A model generated the notes under the pieces. The model was given only the letters and a program-made list of their open reading frames with translations, was not told where the DNA came from and made no database searches. DNA of 57,273 nt from assembly GCA_015489065.1 (NCBI GenBank), contig WGAO01000076.1:1-57273 (forward strand), given 5' to 3'. A program made the position numbers and the translations under genes. The DNA is from Thermotogaceae bacterium. GTDB lineage: Bacteria > Thermotogota > Thermotogae > Thermotogales > Thermotogaceae. Each line of letters opens with the position of its first letter. Position 1 is the first letter of the stretch. This document shows positions 12,068-20,576 of this stretch, one piece after another.

Positions 12068-13358
12068 GATTTTCCAAAAAACTCTCAAGTTTTCTCAAGG
12101 CTCTCTCACTGAGAGCCTTTCTTCTTTCCAGTTTGTCTCTTATTCTCTTTTCAAGCGGCTTGAGAATTCCAAAGTTTGCGTACATAGGCCTTAAATCTCC
12201 CTCTACATCTTCAGTTATATAATGAGTGAGTGCTCCTATCATCGTCTCCCTTGGGAATCTGACGGGATCTCTTCCTCTAAGAATTCTGTCTATGTTGAAA
12301 GCCACATAGAGTCCAGACATGGCAGACTCGACATAGCCTTCAACACCAGTTATCTGACCGGCGAAAAAGATTCCGTCTTTCAGCCTCATGAAAACATCTA
12401 GGATTTTCGGGGAATTTATGTATATGTTTCTATGCATAACGCCGTATCTCACTATTTCAGCATTTCTCAGACATGGGATTTTCTTCAAAACCCTCTCTTG
12501 CTCTCCCCATCTGAGTCTTGTTTGAAATCCCACAATGTTATAAAGGGTTCCATCTTTATTGTCTCTTCTGAGCTGAACAACTGCAAAAGGTCTTCTGCCC
12601 GTCCTTGGATCAACTAATCCAACAGGTCTGAGAGGACCAAATAGAAGGGCGTTTTCTCCACCCTTGGCAATCTCTTCTATCGGCATACACCTCTCAAAAA
12701 GATGCTTTCTATCGAAATCTTCTACTGGTATCGTTTCAGCACTCACGAGTTCTCTCCAGAATTCTTTGTACTCCTCTTCTGTCATCGGACAATTTATGTA
12801 ATCGCCACTCTCTTCATACCTGTTTCCAAAGAATGCTTTATCCATGTCTATAGACTCCCTGGTAACTATGGGTGCGACGGCGTCAAAAAAATAAAAGTCT
12901 TCTCCACCTGTCATAGCTCTTATGCTCTTGGCAAGAGATTCCGATGTTGCAGGTCCGGTGGCAATCACCCAGATTTCACCGCTTTTTGGAGACACTTCTT
13001 TTATCTCTTCTCTGATTATCCTCACTCCGGAACTCTCAACGGTCCTTGTCACACATAGCGAGAACATCTCTCTATCAACGGCAAGAGCTTTTCCGGCAGG
13101 AATTCTAGATTTTTCCGCACAATCGAGTATTACAGATCCGATCATCCTCATTTCGGCTTTTAAAAGTCCTTCCGCGTTTGTTAAAGATTCGGATTTCAGC
13201 GAATTGCTGCATACAAGCTCAGCCAAAAGAGCGGTCCTGTGAACTTCCGTCATCTTCACAGGACGCATCTCATGCAAAACAACATCATGCCCTTTAGAGG
13301 ACAAATAGTAAGCGGCTTCCGATCCGGCAAGTCCTCCACCAACGATGTGTACTATCAT
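12057..13358 (-). CDS. trmFO: Methylenetetrahydrofolate-tRNA-(uracil-5-)-methyltransferase
   Basis: TrmFO (433 residues) makes m5U54 in the T-loop of tRNA using methylenetetrahydrofolate and FAD. The dinucleotide motif HIVGGGLAGSEAAYYL starts the protein. Family blocks include HEMRPVKMTEVHRTALLAELVCSNS (in part), LLFGPLRPVGLVDPRTGRRP-like sequence and GQITGVEGYVESAMSGL. Length and motifs are full, with no sign of damage. The ATG overlaps the stop of the upstream anti-sigma-like gene as ATGA. Its 3' coding region also carries the terminator of the opposite operon. Confidence 0.95.
   Translation of the reverse strand: MIVHIVGGGLAGSEAAYYLSSKGHDVVLHEMRPVKMTEVHRTALLAELVCSNSLKSESLTNAEGLLKAEMRMIGSVILDCAEKSRIPAGKALAVDREMFSLCVTRTVESSGVRIIREEIKEVSPKSGEIWVIATGPATSESLAKSIRAMTGGEDFYFFDAVAPIVTRESIDMDKAFFGNRYEESGDYINCPMTEEEYKEFWRELVSAETIPVEDFDRKHLFERCMPIEEIAKGGENALLFGPLRPVGLVDPRTGRRPFAVVQLRRDNKDGTLYNIVGFQTRLRWGEQERVLKKIPCLRNAEIVRYGVMHRNIYINSPKILDVFMRLKDGIFFAGQITGVEGYVESAMSGLYVAFNIDRILRGRDPVRFPRETMIGALTHYITEDVEGDLRPMYANFGILKPLEKRIRDKLERRKALSERALRKLESFLENLKS
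12097..12119 (+). terminator. Rho-independent terminator of the rpsO-pnp-M16 operon, inside the trmFO gene
   Basis: AAGGCTCTC (12097-12105) pairs perfectly with GAGAGCCTT (12111-12119) around the loop TCACT, followed by the pyrimidine-rich TCTTCTTTCC. It lies 30 bases after the M16 stop and is wholly inside the 3' part of the convergent trmFO coding sequence. Confidence 0.7.
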
Positions 13359-13780
13359 TTTTCCTTTTTGGGGATTCTGTAATTTTTCTTTAGATAGAGG
13401 AGATTTCCAGGGCCTTCGATCTCTTTCCAGTACATCTCGTCGAAGATCTTCTGAATTATGTAAACCCCAAGTCCACCCTCTCTTATATCCTCAAGAGGTC
13501 TAGGCTTAACTTTGCTTGGATCAACTTTGGGACCGAAATCTCTGAGAAGAACTTCCAGACTGCTCCCATCCCAAACCATGGTAAAGATTATTATCTTGCT
13601 TTCATCATATTCGTAGGTATGCTCTATAACATTCGCTACCGCTTCGTCTACAGCTAATTCGGTATCGAATATATCTTGCTCAAAAACTCCTCTGAGAAGC
13701 AGGAAATTTCTCACGAGGGCTCTGACTATCCTGACATTTTCTTTCTTGGCATGAAAGTGAAGTGTCATTGTTTCCTTCAT
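13355..13780 (-). CDS. Anti-sigma-factor-like serine kinase (RsbW/SpoIIAB-type HATPase)
   Basis: The 141-residue protein is a stand-alone GHKL ATPase domain. The N box is ELAVDEAVANVIEHTY near residues 41-56, G1 is DFGPKVD near 80 and G2 is EGGLGVYII near 101. Family members bind a sigma factor or phosphorylate a STAS-domain antagonist. Neither partner is encoded in the window, so the target is unknown. The ATG at 13780 has AGGAGGG about 9 bases upstream, inside the last codons of the preceding gene. The gene sits between an unknown protein and trmFO. Confidence 0.85.
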   Translation of the reverse strand: MKETMTLHFHAKKENVRIVRALVRNFLLLRGVFEQDIFDTELAVDEAVANVIEHTYEYDESKIIIFTMVWDGSSLEVLLRDFGPKVDPSKVKPRPLEDIREGGLGVYIIQKIFDEMYWKEIEGPGNLLYLKKNYRIPKKEK

Positions 13781-13784
13781 TTAT

Positions 13785-14432
13785 TCAATCCCTCCTAAAA
13801 ATCAAACAAGCTTCTCTCGCAATTCTAACATTTATTAGCTCACTTTGGAAAATTTTTAGAGCTTTTATAAGTCCATCTATTTCGGAGAGGTCTGGTATTT
13901 CGCAATCGCATTCCAGCGTTCTGATCGTATCGTAATAAACCACTCCATTCAAGTCTGCATGTCTCAAAACAGCGTAAGCTCTTCTGAGATTCTCCAGGAT
14001 ATCTTCACCTTGAACTACCACATAAGTTCCCTCGATTTCTGGTTTGTATCTCGACAAGTAGATATCTTCATTTCCGGTGTTCAGTGCTAATTTCGCATGC
14101 TTTGAAAGCCTCAATCTGAGAGAGAATCTCCCATCACCCGGAGCTAAAATTAAATAATGCGGGCCACTAATATCGATCTTCTTCGAGATCTCCAAAAGCC
14201 AATCCGGATATGGATTTATCTTCCATAGTTTTTCAAAAAGGAGTGCCTTCGCTTCCAATGGGTTCAGTTCTTTTCTCGTTCCAACAACCACTCCATCTAT
14301 TAATCGAAAGACAATATCCCCTATCTGATATTCCACTCTAGAATTTTTCACGACATTCAGAACATCTAAAATTTCTCCTTCATCCACGCTTGAATCATTG
14401 TAAAGAACCCTTCCAAGAGCGTAAATTATCAA
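13785..14432 (-). CDS. Protein of unknown function, 215 residues
   Basis: I do not recognise a family. The sequence looks soluble: no signal peptide or transmembrane helix is visible. It has an N-terminal mixed alpha/beta portion (IIYALGRVLYNDSS to about residue 70), a middle SGPHYLILAPGDGRFSLRLRLSKHAKLAL segment (given in part) and a helical C-terminus. Three Cys occur late (ECDCEI and EACLIF). The start is TTG at 14432 with GGAGGG 7 bases upstream. It heads the operon with the anti-sigma-like ATPase, and a role in the same regulatory pathway is a guess from position only. Confidence 0.7.
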   Translation of the reverse strand: MIIYALGRVLYNDSSVDEGEILDVLNVVKNSRVEYQIGDIVFRLIDGVVVGTRKELNPLEAKALLFEKLWKINPYPDWLLEISKKIDISGPHYLILAPGDGRFSLRLRLSKHAKLALNTGNEDIYLSRYKPEIEGTYVVVQGEDILENLRRAYAVLRHADLNGVVYYDTIRTLECDCEIPDLSEIDGLIKALKIFQSELINVRIAREACLIFRRD

Positions 14433-14526
14433 TCTTCATCCCTCCGGATATATTTTACACTCTGGTATCTATATCTTCTAAACTTGCGAACCTTTAGATG
14501 CTACAATTTCTCAGGAGGTGTTGAGC

Positions 14527-16086
14527 TTGAAGTATGTGATAGTCACGGGAGGGGTTCTCAGCGGTATAGGTAAAGGAATACTCTCAGCATCTACTGCGAG
14601 AATCCTCAAAGAGGCTGGATTGGATGTCAGCGTCTTGAAGATAGACCCATATCTCAATGTCGATGCAGGTACGATGAATCCAAATCAGCATGGAGAAGTT
14701 TTCGTTACAGACGATGGATACGAAGCCGATCTAGATTTGGGGCATTATGAGAGATTTCTCGGTGTGAATATGAGCATGAAAAACAACATAACGGCAGGTC
14801 AAATATATCTATCGGTTATAGAGAAAGAGAGAGAAGGAAAGTACCTCGGATCTACCGTTCAGATGGTTCCACATGTTACCGAAGAGATAAAAGAAAGAAT
14901 AAAATCACTCAAAGGTGAAGTTTTAGTCGCAGAAATAGGTGGTACGGTTGGAGATATAGAAGGTCAGATATTTCTTGAGGCTATAAGAGAACTAGCCCTT
15001 GAGAAAGGTAGAGAAGAATTTTTCTTCATCCATGTGACATATGTCCCATACCTCAAGACAACTAACGAATTCAAAACAAAGCCAACTCAGCAGTCTATAC
15101 AGCTATTGATGAGATCGGGTATATCTCCGGATATGATAGTTGTCAGGAGCGAGAATGAAATGAACTCGCACTCCTTGAAAAAGGTTGCACTATTTGGCGG
15201 CGTCAAGGAAAGCGATGTTGTGAATCTCCCGGACACTAAGAATGTCTACGAAATTCCTGAAATACTTCATTCCTTAAAAATACATGAAAGAATAGCGGAA
15301 AAACTCAATCTTAAAATTAGGGATAATTTCAAGTGGGAATATCCAAAATTCTTCAAAAAAAAGAGAATCGCACTTATAGGAAAATACCTCGGAACAGATG
15401 ACGCTTACAAAAGTATAATCGAATCGATATTTCTTCTTGGAGTTGAAAAACCAGAAATTGTTGATTCTATGATACTGGAAGATATCTCAGAGTCTGAGAT
15501 GAAATCTATCCTATCGGAATACGAAGGCTTAATAATAGCTCCGGGGTTTGGAAAACGAGGGATAGAGGGAAAAATAAACGCTGTAAAGTACGCAAGAGAG
15601 AACAATATACCGGTCCTTGGAATATGCCTTGGTATGCAGATGATGGTCATCGAATTTGCGAGAAATGTTATGGGATATAATGGGGCAAATTCTACAGAGT
15701 TCGACCCCAATACAAAATACCCGGTGATAGACATGATGGAAGAGCAAAAAAAGATCCTCAAACTGGGCGGAACAATGAGGCTTGGGAGTCAAGATATGGA
15801 AATAATAGAAGGGACAAAGCTGTTTGAAATTTACAAAAGGAAATACGCAAGCGAGAGACATCGACATAGATACGAGGTGAATATACAAGAATTTCCGGAG
15901 ATGTTCAAAAATCCCGGAGAGCCTGGTTATAAACTAGTTGTTTCGGCGAAATCGAAGTTCGTCGAAGCGATAGAGATAGATTCACATCCGTTCTTTGTAG
16001 GAGTCCAGTTTCATCCAGAGTACAAAAGCAAAGTTGGTGATGTTCACCCGATATTTAAGGCGTTTTTAGAGGTGATAGATAAATGA
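14527..16086 (+). CDS. pyrG: CTP synthase
   Basis: CTP synthase (519 residues) aminates UTP to CTP using glutamine and ATP. The synthetase domain begins MKYVIVTGGVLSGIGKG, with the P-loop-like GIGKGILSAS and metal/substrate motifs KIDPYLNVDAGTM and EIGGTVGDIEGQ. The C-terminal glutaminase domain has the nucleophile in LGICLGMQMM and the catalytic His/Glu in GVQFHPEYKS. The TTG at 14527 is 8 bases after AGGAGG; in-frame GTG 14518 and TTG 14521 overlap or crowd that site. It leads a four-gene operon with overlapping ends. Confidence 0.97.
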   Translation: MKYVIVTGGVLSGIGKGILSASTARILKEAGLDVSVLKIDPYLNVDAGTMNPNQHGEVFVTDDGYEADLDLGHYERFLGVNMSMKNNITAGQIYLSVIEKEREGKYLGSTVQMVPHVTEEIKERIKSLKGEVLVAEIGGTVGDIEGQIFLEAIRELALEKGREEFFFIHVTYVPYLKTTNEFKTKPTQQSIQLLMRSGISPDMIVVRSENEMNSHSLKKVALFGGVKESDVVNLPDTKNVYEIPEILHSLKIHERIAEKLNLKIRDNFKWEYPKFFKKKRIALIGKYLGTDDAYKSIIESIFLLGVEKPEIVDSMILEDISESEMKSILSEYEGLIIAPGFGKRGIEGKINAVKYARENNIPVLGICLGMQMMVIEFARNVMGYNGANSTEFDPNTKYPVIDMMEEQKKILKLGGTMRLGSQDMEIIEGTKLFEIYKRKYASERHRHRYEVNIQEFPEMFKNPGEPGYKLVVSAKSKFVEAIEIDSHPFFVGVQFHPEYKSKVGDVHPIFKAFLEVIDK

Positions 16087-16805
16087 TAGATCTTCATGTG
16101 CACTCCGAGTTCTCGGTGGATTCACAATCAGAATTAGAGCAAATAGCTAAAGTTGCAAAGTCCAAAGGATTGAAATATGTTGGTATAAACGATCATTACG
16201 AGATGAGGTTCGGAAAATTGAAATACGGCTTTGACACGAAAGAATTTCTAAAAGCTATAGACTCCACCAATTCCGATGTAACTCTCCTGAAGGGTGTGGA
16301 ATGGGGTTGGGATTGCGAAGGTGATGTTCCGAATTTCGATGGATTTGACTACATCAGCCTATCAGTTCACAGATGCGACAAACCTATAAACAACATAGAA
16401 GAATGCTACAGAGATATACTGGAAAGAATGCTACAATGTGTTGAGGAAGCAGACTTCGATGTCTTAGATCATTTTGATTTCGTTAGGAGGTATATGCCAA
16501 ACACCCCACCGATACCAAATCATCTGAGAAGTATAGTGATGGACATATTAAGGGTAATATCAGATAAAGGGCGCGCTGTGGAATTAAACACAGAGGGATT
16601 TTCCATATTTGGAGAACCACATCCACCAATTTGGATTTTGAAGGAGATCTTCAAGATGAGGATACCGATAACTATCGGATCCGATGCCCACAATCTGGAA
16701 GATATTGGCAGGGATGTTGACAAAGCTTTGAATCTAATCAGAGATTTGGGATTTAAAGAAGTGGTGATATTCAACATGAGAAGGATGGAGGCGATTGAGA
16801 TTTGA
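16083..16805 (+). CDS. PHP-domain phosphoesterase (histidinol-phosphatase-like)
   Basis: The 240-residue protein is a PHP-family metal-dependent phosphoesterase. The first metal motif is DLHVHSEFSVDS at the N-terminus. Further ligands are in GINDHYEM, GVEWGWD, DVLDHFDFV and, at the end, TIGSDAHNLEDIG. The layout and size match HisK-type histidinol phosphatases, but no other his gene is nearby, so the substrate is uncertain. The ATG overlaps the pyrG stop (ATGA), with GAGGTGAT upstream. Confidence 0.85.
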   Translation: MIDLHVHSEFSVDSQSELEQIAKVAKSKGLKYVGINDHYEMRFGKLKYGFDTKEFLKAIDSTNSDVTLLKGVEWGWDCEGDVPNFDGFDYISLSVHRCDKPINNIEECYRDILERMLQCVEEADFDVLDHFDFVRRYMPNTPPIPNHLRSIVMDILRVISDKGRAVELNTEGFSIFGEPHPPIWILKEIFKMRIPITIGSDAHNLEDIGRDVDKALNLIRDLGFKEVVIFNMRRMEAIEI

Positions 16806-17575
16806 TATATCTCGGAACGAGTGGTTATTCATTCAATGACTGGATCGGGACGGTTTATCCAGAGAACATAAAGAAATCCCAAATGCTTACATACTACTGG
16901 TCGCGTTTTGGTTTCAACACCGTGGAGCTTAACTTCACATACTACACCGTGCCATCTTATAGAACAATGATCTCGATACTGAGAAAAACACCAAATGATT
17001 TCACTTTCTCTGTGAAGTTGCCCGGCCATGTAACGCATCAAGCGTGGAAAGACGGAAAGATCGATCAGAAGGTTGTTAACTCTTACATAGAGGCTGTAAA
17101 GCCCATGGAAGACGAGAAAAGGCTTTTGGCACATCTTGCGCAATTTCCATACGCTTTTAAATTTTCAAAAAAAGGTTTAAAATATATCGAACAAATTTCG
17201 AATATTTTCAATCCCTTGGCTGTAGAGTTCAGACACAGCAGCTGGGATAAGAAAGAAGTTTACGACTTTCTAAAGGATAACAACATAACTTTTGTAATAG
17301 TCGACGAACCAAAATTAGAAAAATTGTTTCCTTACAAACCGATCATTACAACTGACACAGCTTACTTCAGATTCCATGGGAGAAACGAGAATTGGTTTGA
17401 TTCAGATCACGATAGATATGATTACATGTATTCAGAAGAGGAATTGAGATCCTTTGCAAAAGATATAAAGGAGATCTCCAAAAAGGTGAACAAAATCTTG
17501 GTCTACTTCAACAATTGCTATAAAGGTCAAGCCGTTAAAAACGCCCTAAGGATGAGAGATCTTCTCGGAATTTGA
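16802..17575 (+). CDS. DUF72 (YecE-like) protein
   Basis: This is a 257-residue DUF72 protein predicted to form a TIM barrel. Typical blocks are YLGTSGYSFNDW at the start, FNTVELNFTYYTVPS, FTFSVKLPGHVTH, LAVEFRHSSW and, near the end, VYFNNCYKGQAVKNA. The function of the family is unresolved; structural similarity to xylose isomerase-type barrels has been noted for members. The start codon is TTG, overlapping the previous stop as TTGA, with GGAGGCGAT about 10 bases upstream. Confidence 0.88.
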   Translation: MIYLGTSGYSFNDWIGTVYPENIKKSQMLTYYWSRFGFNTVELNFTYYTVPSYRTMISILRKTPNDFTFSVKLPGHVTHQAWKDGKIDQKVVNSYIEAVKPMEDEKRLLAHLAQFPYAFKFSKKGLKYIEQISNIFNPLAVEFRHSSWDKKEVYDFLKDNNITFVIVDEPKLEKLFPYKPIITTDTAYFRFHGRNENWFDSDHDRYDYMYSEEELRSFAKDIKEISKKVNKILVYFNNCYKGQAVKNALRMRDLLGI

Positions 17576-17586
17576 GGAGGGAAATT

Positions 17587-18381
17587 ATGTGGAATGCAGG
17601 TCACATAGAAAAAGCAAAAAAAAGAATCGCCGAACTTGTAAAGGCTGTGAACTACATATTGGAAGTTAGAGATGCAAGAGCTCCATTTGCCACGGGGGCT
17701 TATGAAAGAGAGAAACTCTTCAGAGGAAAAAAGTCCGTGATAGTACTCAACAAATCGGATATAGCCGATGAGCTTGTTACAGAAAATTGGGTAGATTTTT
17801 ACAAAAGTCGTGGTGAAAGGGTAATAGTAACGAAGAAAGGTGATAGATCAAAAAAACTTCTTAAGGTGATATTTGGAGAAGCTTCGAATGTTCGTGCATT
17901 GATAGTAGGGCTTCCAAATGTTGGTAAATCTTCATTTACAAATCGATTAAAAGGTAGAAGATCGACGAGAGTTGGGGCGGTTCCTGGAATAACAAGAGGT
18001 GTTCAGTGGATACAGATAAACGACAATGTCAGAATAATTGATACACCTGGAATACTCTATAGCGAACTCTTCAGCAGAGAGTTAGCAGCAAAGCTTCTTT
18101 TAGTGGGATCGATAGTCGTCGAAAAGGTGAATGACTGGGAAATTCAGGAACTTGCGTTCGAAATACTAAAGAGACGATATCCTGGAACAGTGCGAGATAT
18201 CGCAGGTGATGTTGAAAGTTTTGACGAATTTCTAGAAGTCTTTGGAAAGAAGCGAGGATTCATTCAGAAAGGAGGAATCGTTGATAAAGAGAAAGCCTCC
18301 CATAAATTCTTCCACGATGTCTACAACGGGAAATTAGGAAGAATGAGTTTCGAAGATCCAGAGGAAGTCTTCAGAGTTTAG
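17587..18381 (+). CDS. rbgA: Circularly permuted ribosome biogenesis GTPase RbgA/YlqF
   Basis: The 264-residue product has the permuted motif order of the YlqF family: G4 NKSD near residue 55, then G1 GLPNVGKSS near 109, and G3 DTPG near 151. RbgA acts late in 50S subunit assembly, and the N-terminal NAGHIEKAKKRI matches the family's PGHMxKAxRxI pattern. The C-terminal helical RNA-binding domain is shorter than in B. subtilis. ATG 17587 is chosen since GGAGGG lies about 5 bases ahead; an in-frame TTG at 17572 lies before that SD. The operon ends here. Confidence 0.92.
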   Translation: MWNAGHIEKAKKRIAELVKAVNYILEVRDARAPFATGAYEREKLFRGKKSVIVLNKSDIADELVTENWVDFYKSRGERVIVTKKGDRSKKLLKVIFGEASNVRALIVGLPNVGKSSFTNRLKGRRSTRVGAVPGITRGVQWIQINDNVRIIDTPGILYSELFSRELAAKLLLVGSIVVEKVNDWEIQELAFEILKRRYPGTVRDIAGDVESFDEFLEVFGKKRGFIQKGGIVDKEKASHKFFHDVYNGKLGRMSFEDPEEVFRV

Positions 18382-18410
18382 AGAAAATTTCAAAAACTCC
18401 CAAATTTAGG

Positions 18411-18429
18411 AATTCTCACTAGAATTTTT
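18411..18429 (+). terminator. Weak hairpin after rbgA, possible terminator
   Basis: AATTCT (18411-18416) and AGAATT (18421-18426) flank a 4-base loop and are followed by TTT. The stem is AT-rich and only 6 bp, so termination would be inefficient. It directly precedes the -10 box at 18431. Confidence 0.3.
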
Positions 18430-18430
18430 C

Positions 18431-18436
18431 TATAAT
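18431..18436 (+). promoter_or_regulatory. Candidate -10 element for the pullulanase operon
   Basis: A perfect TATAAT lies 40 bases upstream of the pullulanase GTG, leaving a short leader with a GAGGAGG ribosome site. No clear -35 is present at normal spacing. Confidence 0.45.
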
Positions 18437-18475
18437 TGATTCTGCCATGCAGACGCTATCGAGGAGGAATCAGGG

Positions 18476-20572
18476 GTGAAGAATCTAGTTTGGGCAGAGA
18501 TATCCGCATTTAACACGATAAACCTCTATTTTGATCAAGAAGTTCACCTTGGGGAAGATCTTTCGCTTAACTTGACCATATCCGGAAAATCCGCGGATTT
18601 CATACTTGCTATGGATTCACCCTCTTCTAAATTTGTAAAGATGGTACCAGAGACAGAGCTATCTCCATCTGATATAAAAGAGGTGATTATTGAGCAAAAT
18701 GGAAATAAAATTTGGGCATGTCCCATAGATGTTTTAGATGAGATCGTACCCAACGAAGATGAGAAACTGGGATATTCGTACGGCGAGAATAAGACCGTCT
18801 TTAAGATTTGGAGCCCAGTTGCAAAGGAAGTAAAGCTTCTCCTTTACGAAAATTACAATTCAGAAGAGCCGGATGTTGTAGTAGATATGGAAGAAAGAGA
18901 AGATGGTATATGGATTGCCGAAGTTGAAGGAGATCTTGATGGGTGGTTTTACAACTACGAACTAGATAGGTGTGGAAAAGTCGTCAGGACAGTCGACATA
19001 TACTCAAAATCTGTATCTATAAACGGAAAGAAGAGCGCCGTAATTGACCTTAAAAAATCAGATCCTGAGGATTGGGATAGAGACATCATACCGTCCCTCG
19101 ATAACCCGACGGATTCGATCATCTACGAAATCCACATAGCTGATATAACCGCGTTTGACGATGAGATACCGGAAAACTTGAGAGAAAAGTATCTAGGCTT
19201 AGTTGCAGGTGGAAAGGCCACAAAACACTTAGCAGATTTAGGAATCACACATGTTCAAATAATGCCATCGATGATATTCAGGAGCTGCAAGGAAGATGAC
19301 AATGATTGCTACAACTGGGGATATGATCCGTACCTCTATATGGTTCCATCTGGGAAATACTCTACAAATCCTTACAATCCTTACACAAGAGTTAGAGAAT
19401 TCAAGGAGATGGTGATGAAGCTTCACAGGCTTGGATTTAGAGTAGTATTGGATGTCGTTTTCCCTCACACTTTTGATATAGGTGAAAAATCCCCGTTTGA
19501 TGCAACAGTTCCTTTCTACTACTACAGAATTTCAAATGACGGAAAATACATAGATGAGACAGGATGCGGGAACACGACTGCTACTGAAAGAAAAATGATG
19601 AAAAAGCTTGTCATAGACTCGCTGAAATACTGGATTCAAGAATACCACATAGATGGATTTAGGTTCGATCAGATGGGTGTTATGGACAAATCCCTGATTG
19701 AAGACCTCACAACACGTTTGAAAAAGATCAAACCCTCTGTTCTCATATATGGAGAACCTTGGGGTGCTGGAACGACGAGAATATTCAAAGGAGATCAAAA
19801 GGGAAAAGGATATGGAGTATTCAACGACGAGATAAGAGATGCAATCAGAGGAAGCGTCTTTGAAATAGAGAAAAAAGGATTCGTTATGGCGCAGCCTGGT
19901 ACAGAAAGAAGGCTCTCTGTATCGCTACTTGGAAGTCCTTCACATCTTGGGGGCTTTACCTTGAAACCCGAAGAAACTATTAACTATTCTGAGTGCCATG
20001 ACAACCACACACTCTGGGACAAGAATTACCTTGCGGCTCAGAAAGATCAGAGAAATTGGACAGAAGAGGAGCTCAGAAAAGCTCAGAAACTTGCCGGTGT
20101 CATAACAATTCTCTCTCTTGGGATTCCATTTCTTCATCTTGGTCAAGATTTCTGCAGAACGAAGAAGTTCAATCCAAACTCTTATAATGCTCCAATTGAT
20201 ATCAATGGGATTGATTGGGAGAGAAAAGAAAAATATCGCGATGTCTTTGAATACTACAGAGGACTTGTAAAACTTAGAAGAAAACACCAAGCTTTCAGGA
20301 CGAACGATCCAGATGAAATAAGGGAAAAGGCAAAACTTCTGAGAGTTGAGAACTTGTTCATAGTGATGTACTTCGGTTATCATATGAATGAGGATCCTTG
20401 GAAAGAGATATTTATCATCCTGAATGGATCTCTTGAGGAGAAAAAATATCACTTGCCACCTGGGGTTTGGAATCTCGTTGTTGATGGAAAATCAGCTGGA
20501 GTTGAAACGATACGAGAAGTAGAAGACCTCATAAAGATAGAGCCAATATCGGCGAATATCCTTTGGAGGTGA
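18476..20572 (+). CDS. pulA: Type I pullulanase (GH13 debranching enzyme), cytoplasmic
   Basis: The 698-residue enzyme hydrolyses alpha-1,6 branches in glucans. An N-terminal beta domain and CBM48-like module (about 90-190) precede the catalytic barrel. The pullulanase signature YNWGYDP is near residues 280-286. The nucleophile Asp is in FRFDQMG (about 398), the acid/base Glu in YGEPWG (about 426) and the third Asp in ECHDNH (about 508). Region I reads DVVFPHTF rather than the usual DVVYNHTF, so its Asn is replaced by Pro. No signal peptide is present, which suggests action on internal glycogen or imported maltodextrins, consistent with glgC/glgD in the same window. The GTG start has AGGAGG 8 bases upstream. 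Confidence 0.92.
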   Translation: MKNLVWAEISAFNTINLYFDQEVHLGEDLSLNLTISGKSADFILAMDSPSSKFVKMVPETELSPSDIKEVIIEQNGNKIWACPIDVLDEIVPNEDEKLGYSYGENKTVFKIWSPVAKEVKLLLYENYNSEEPDVVVDMEEREDGIWIAEVEGDLDGWFYNYELDRCGKVVRTVDIYSKSVSINGKKSAVIDLKKSDPEDWDRDIIPSLDNPTDSIIYEIHIADITAFDDEIPENLREKYLGLVAGGKATKHLADLGITHVQIMPSMIFRSCKEDDNDCYNWGYDPYLYMVPSGKYSTNPYNPYTRVREFKEMVMKLHRLGFRVVLDVVFPHTFDIGEKSPFDATVPFYYYRISNDGKYIDETGCGNTTATERKMMKKLVIDSLKYWIQEYHIDGFRFDQMGVMDKSLIEDLTTRLKKIKPSVLIYGEPWGAGTTRIFKGDQKGKGYGVFNDEIRDAIRGSVFEIEKKGFVMAQPGTERRLSVSLLGSPSHLGGFTLKPEETINYSECHDNHTLWDKNYLAAQKDQRNWTEEELRKAQKLAGVITILSLGIPFLHLGQDFCRTKKFNPNSYNAPIDINGIDWERKEKYRDVFEYYRGLVKLRRKHQAFRTNDPDEIREKAKLLRVENLFIVMYFGYHMNEDPWKEIFIILNGSLEEKKYHLPPGVWNLVVDGKSAGVETIREVEDLIKIEPISANILWR

Positions 20573-20576
20573 TACG

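Noticed and set aside
14484-14507. TTGCGA/TACAAT as a pyrG promoter
   Set aside because: The spacer is only 12 bases and the implied transcript would begin inside the ribosome site.
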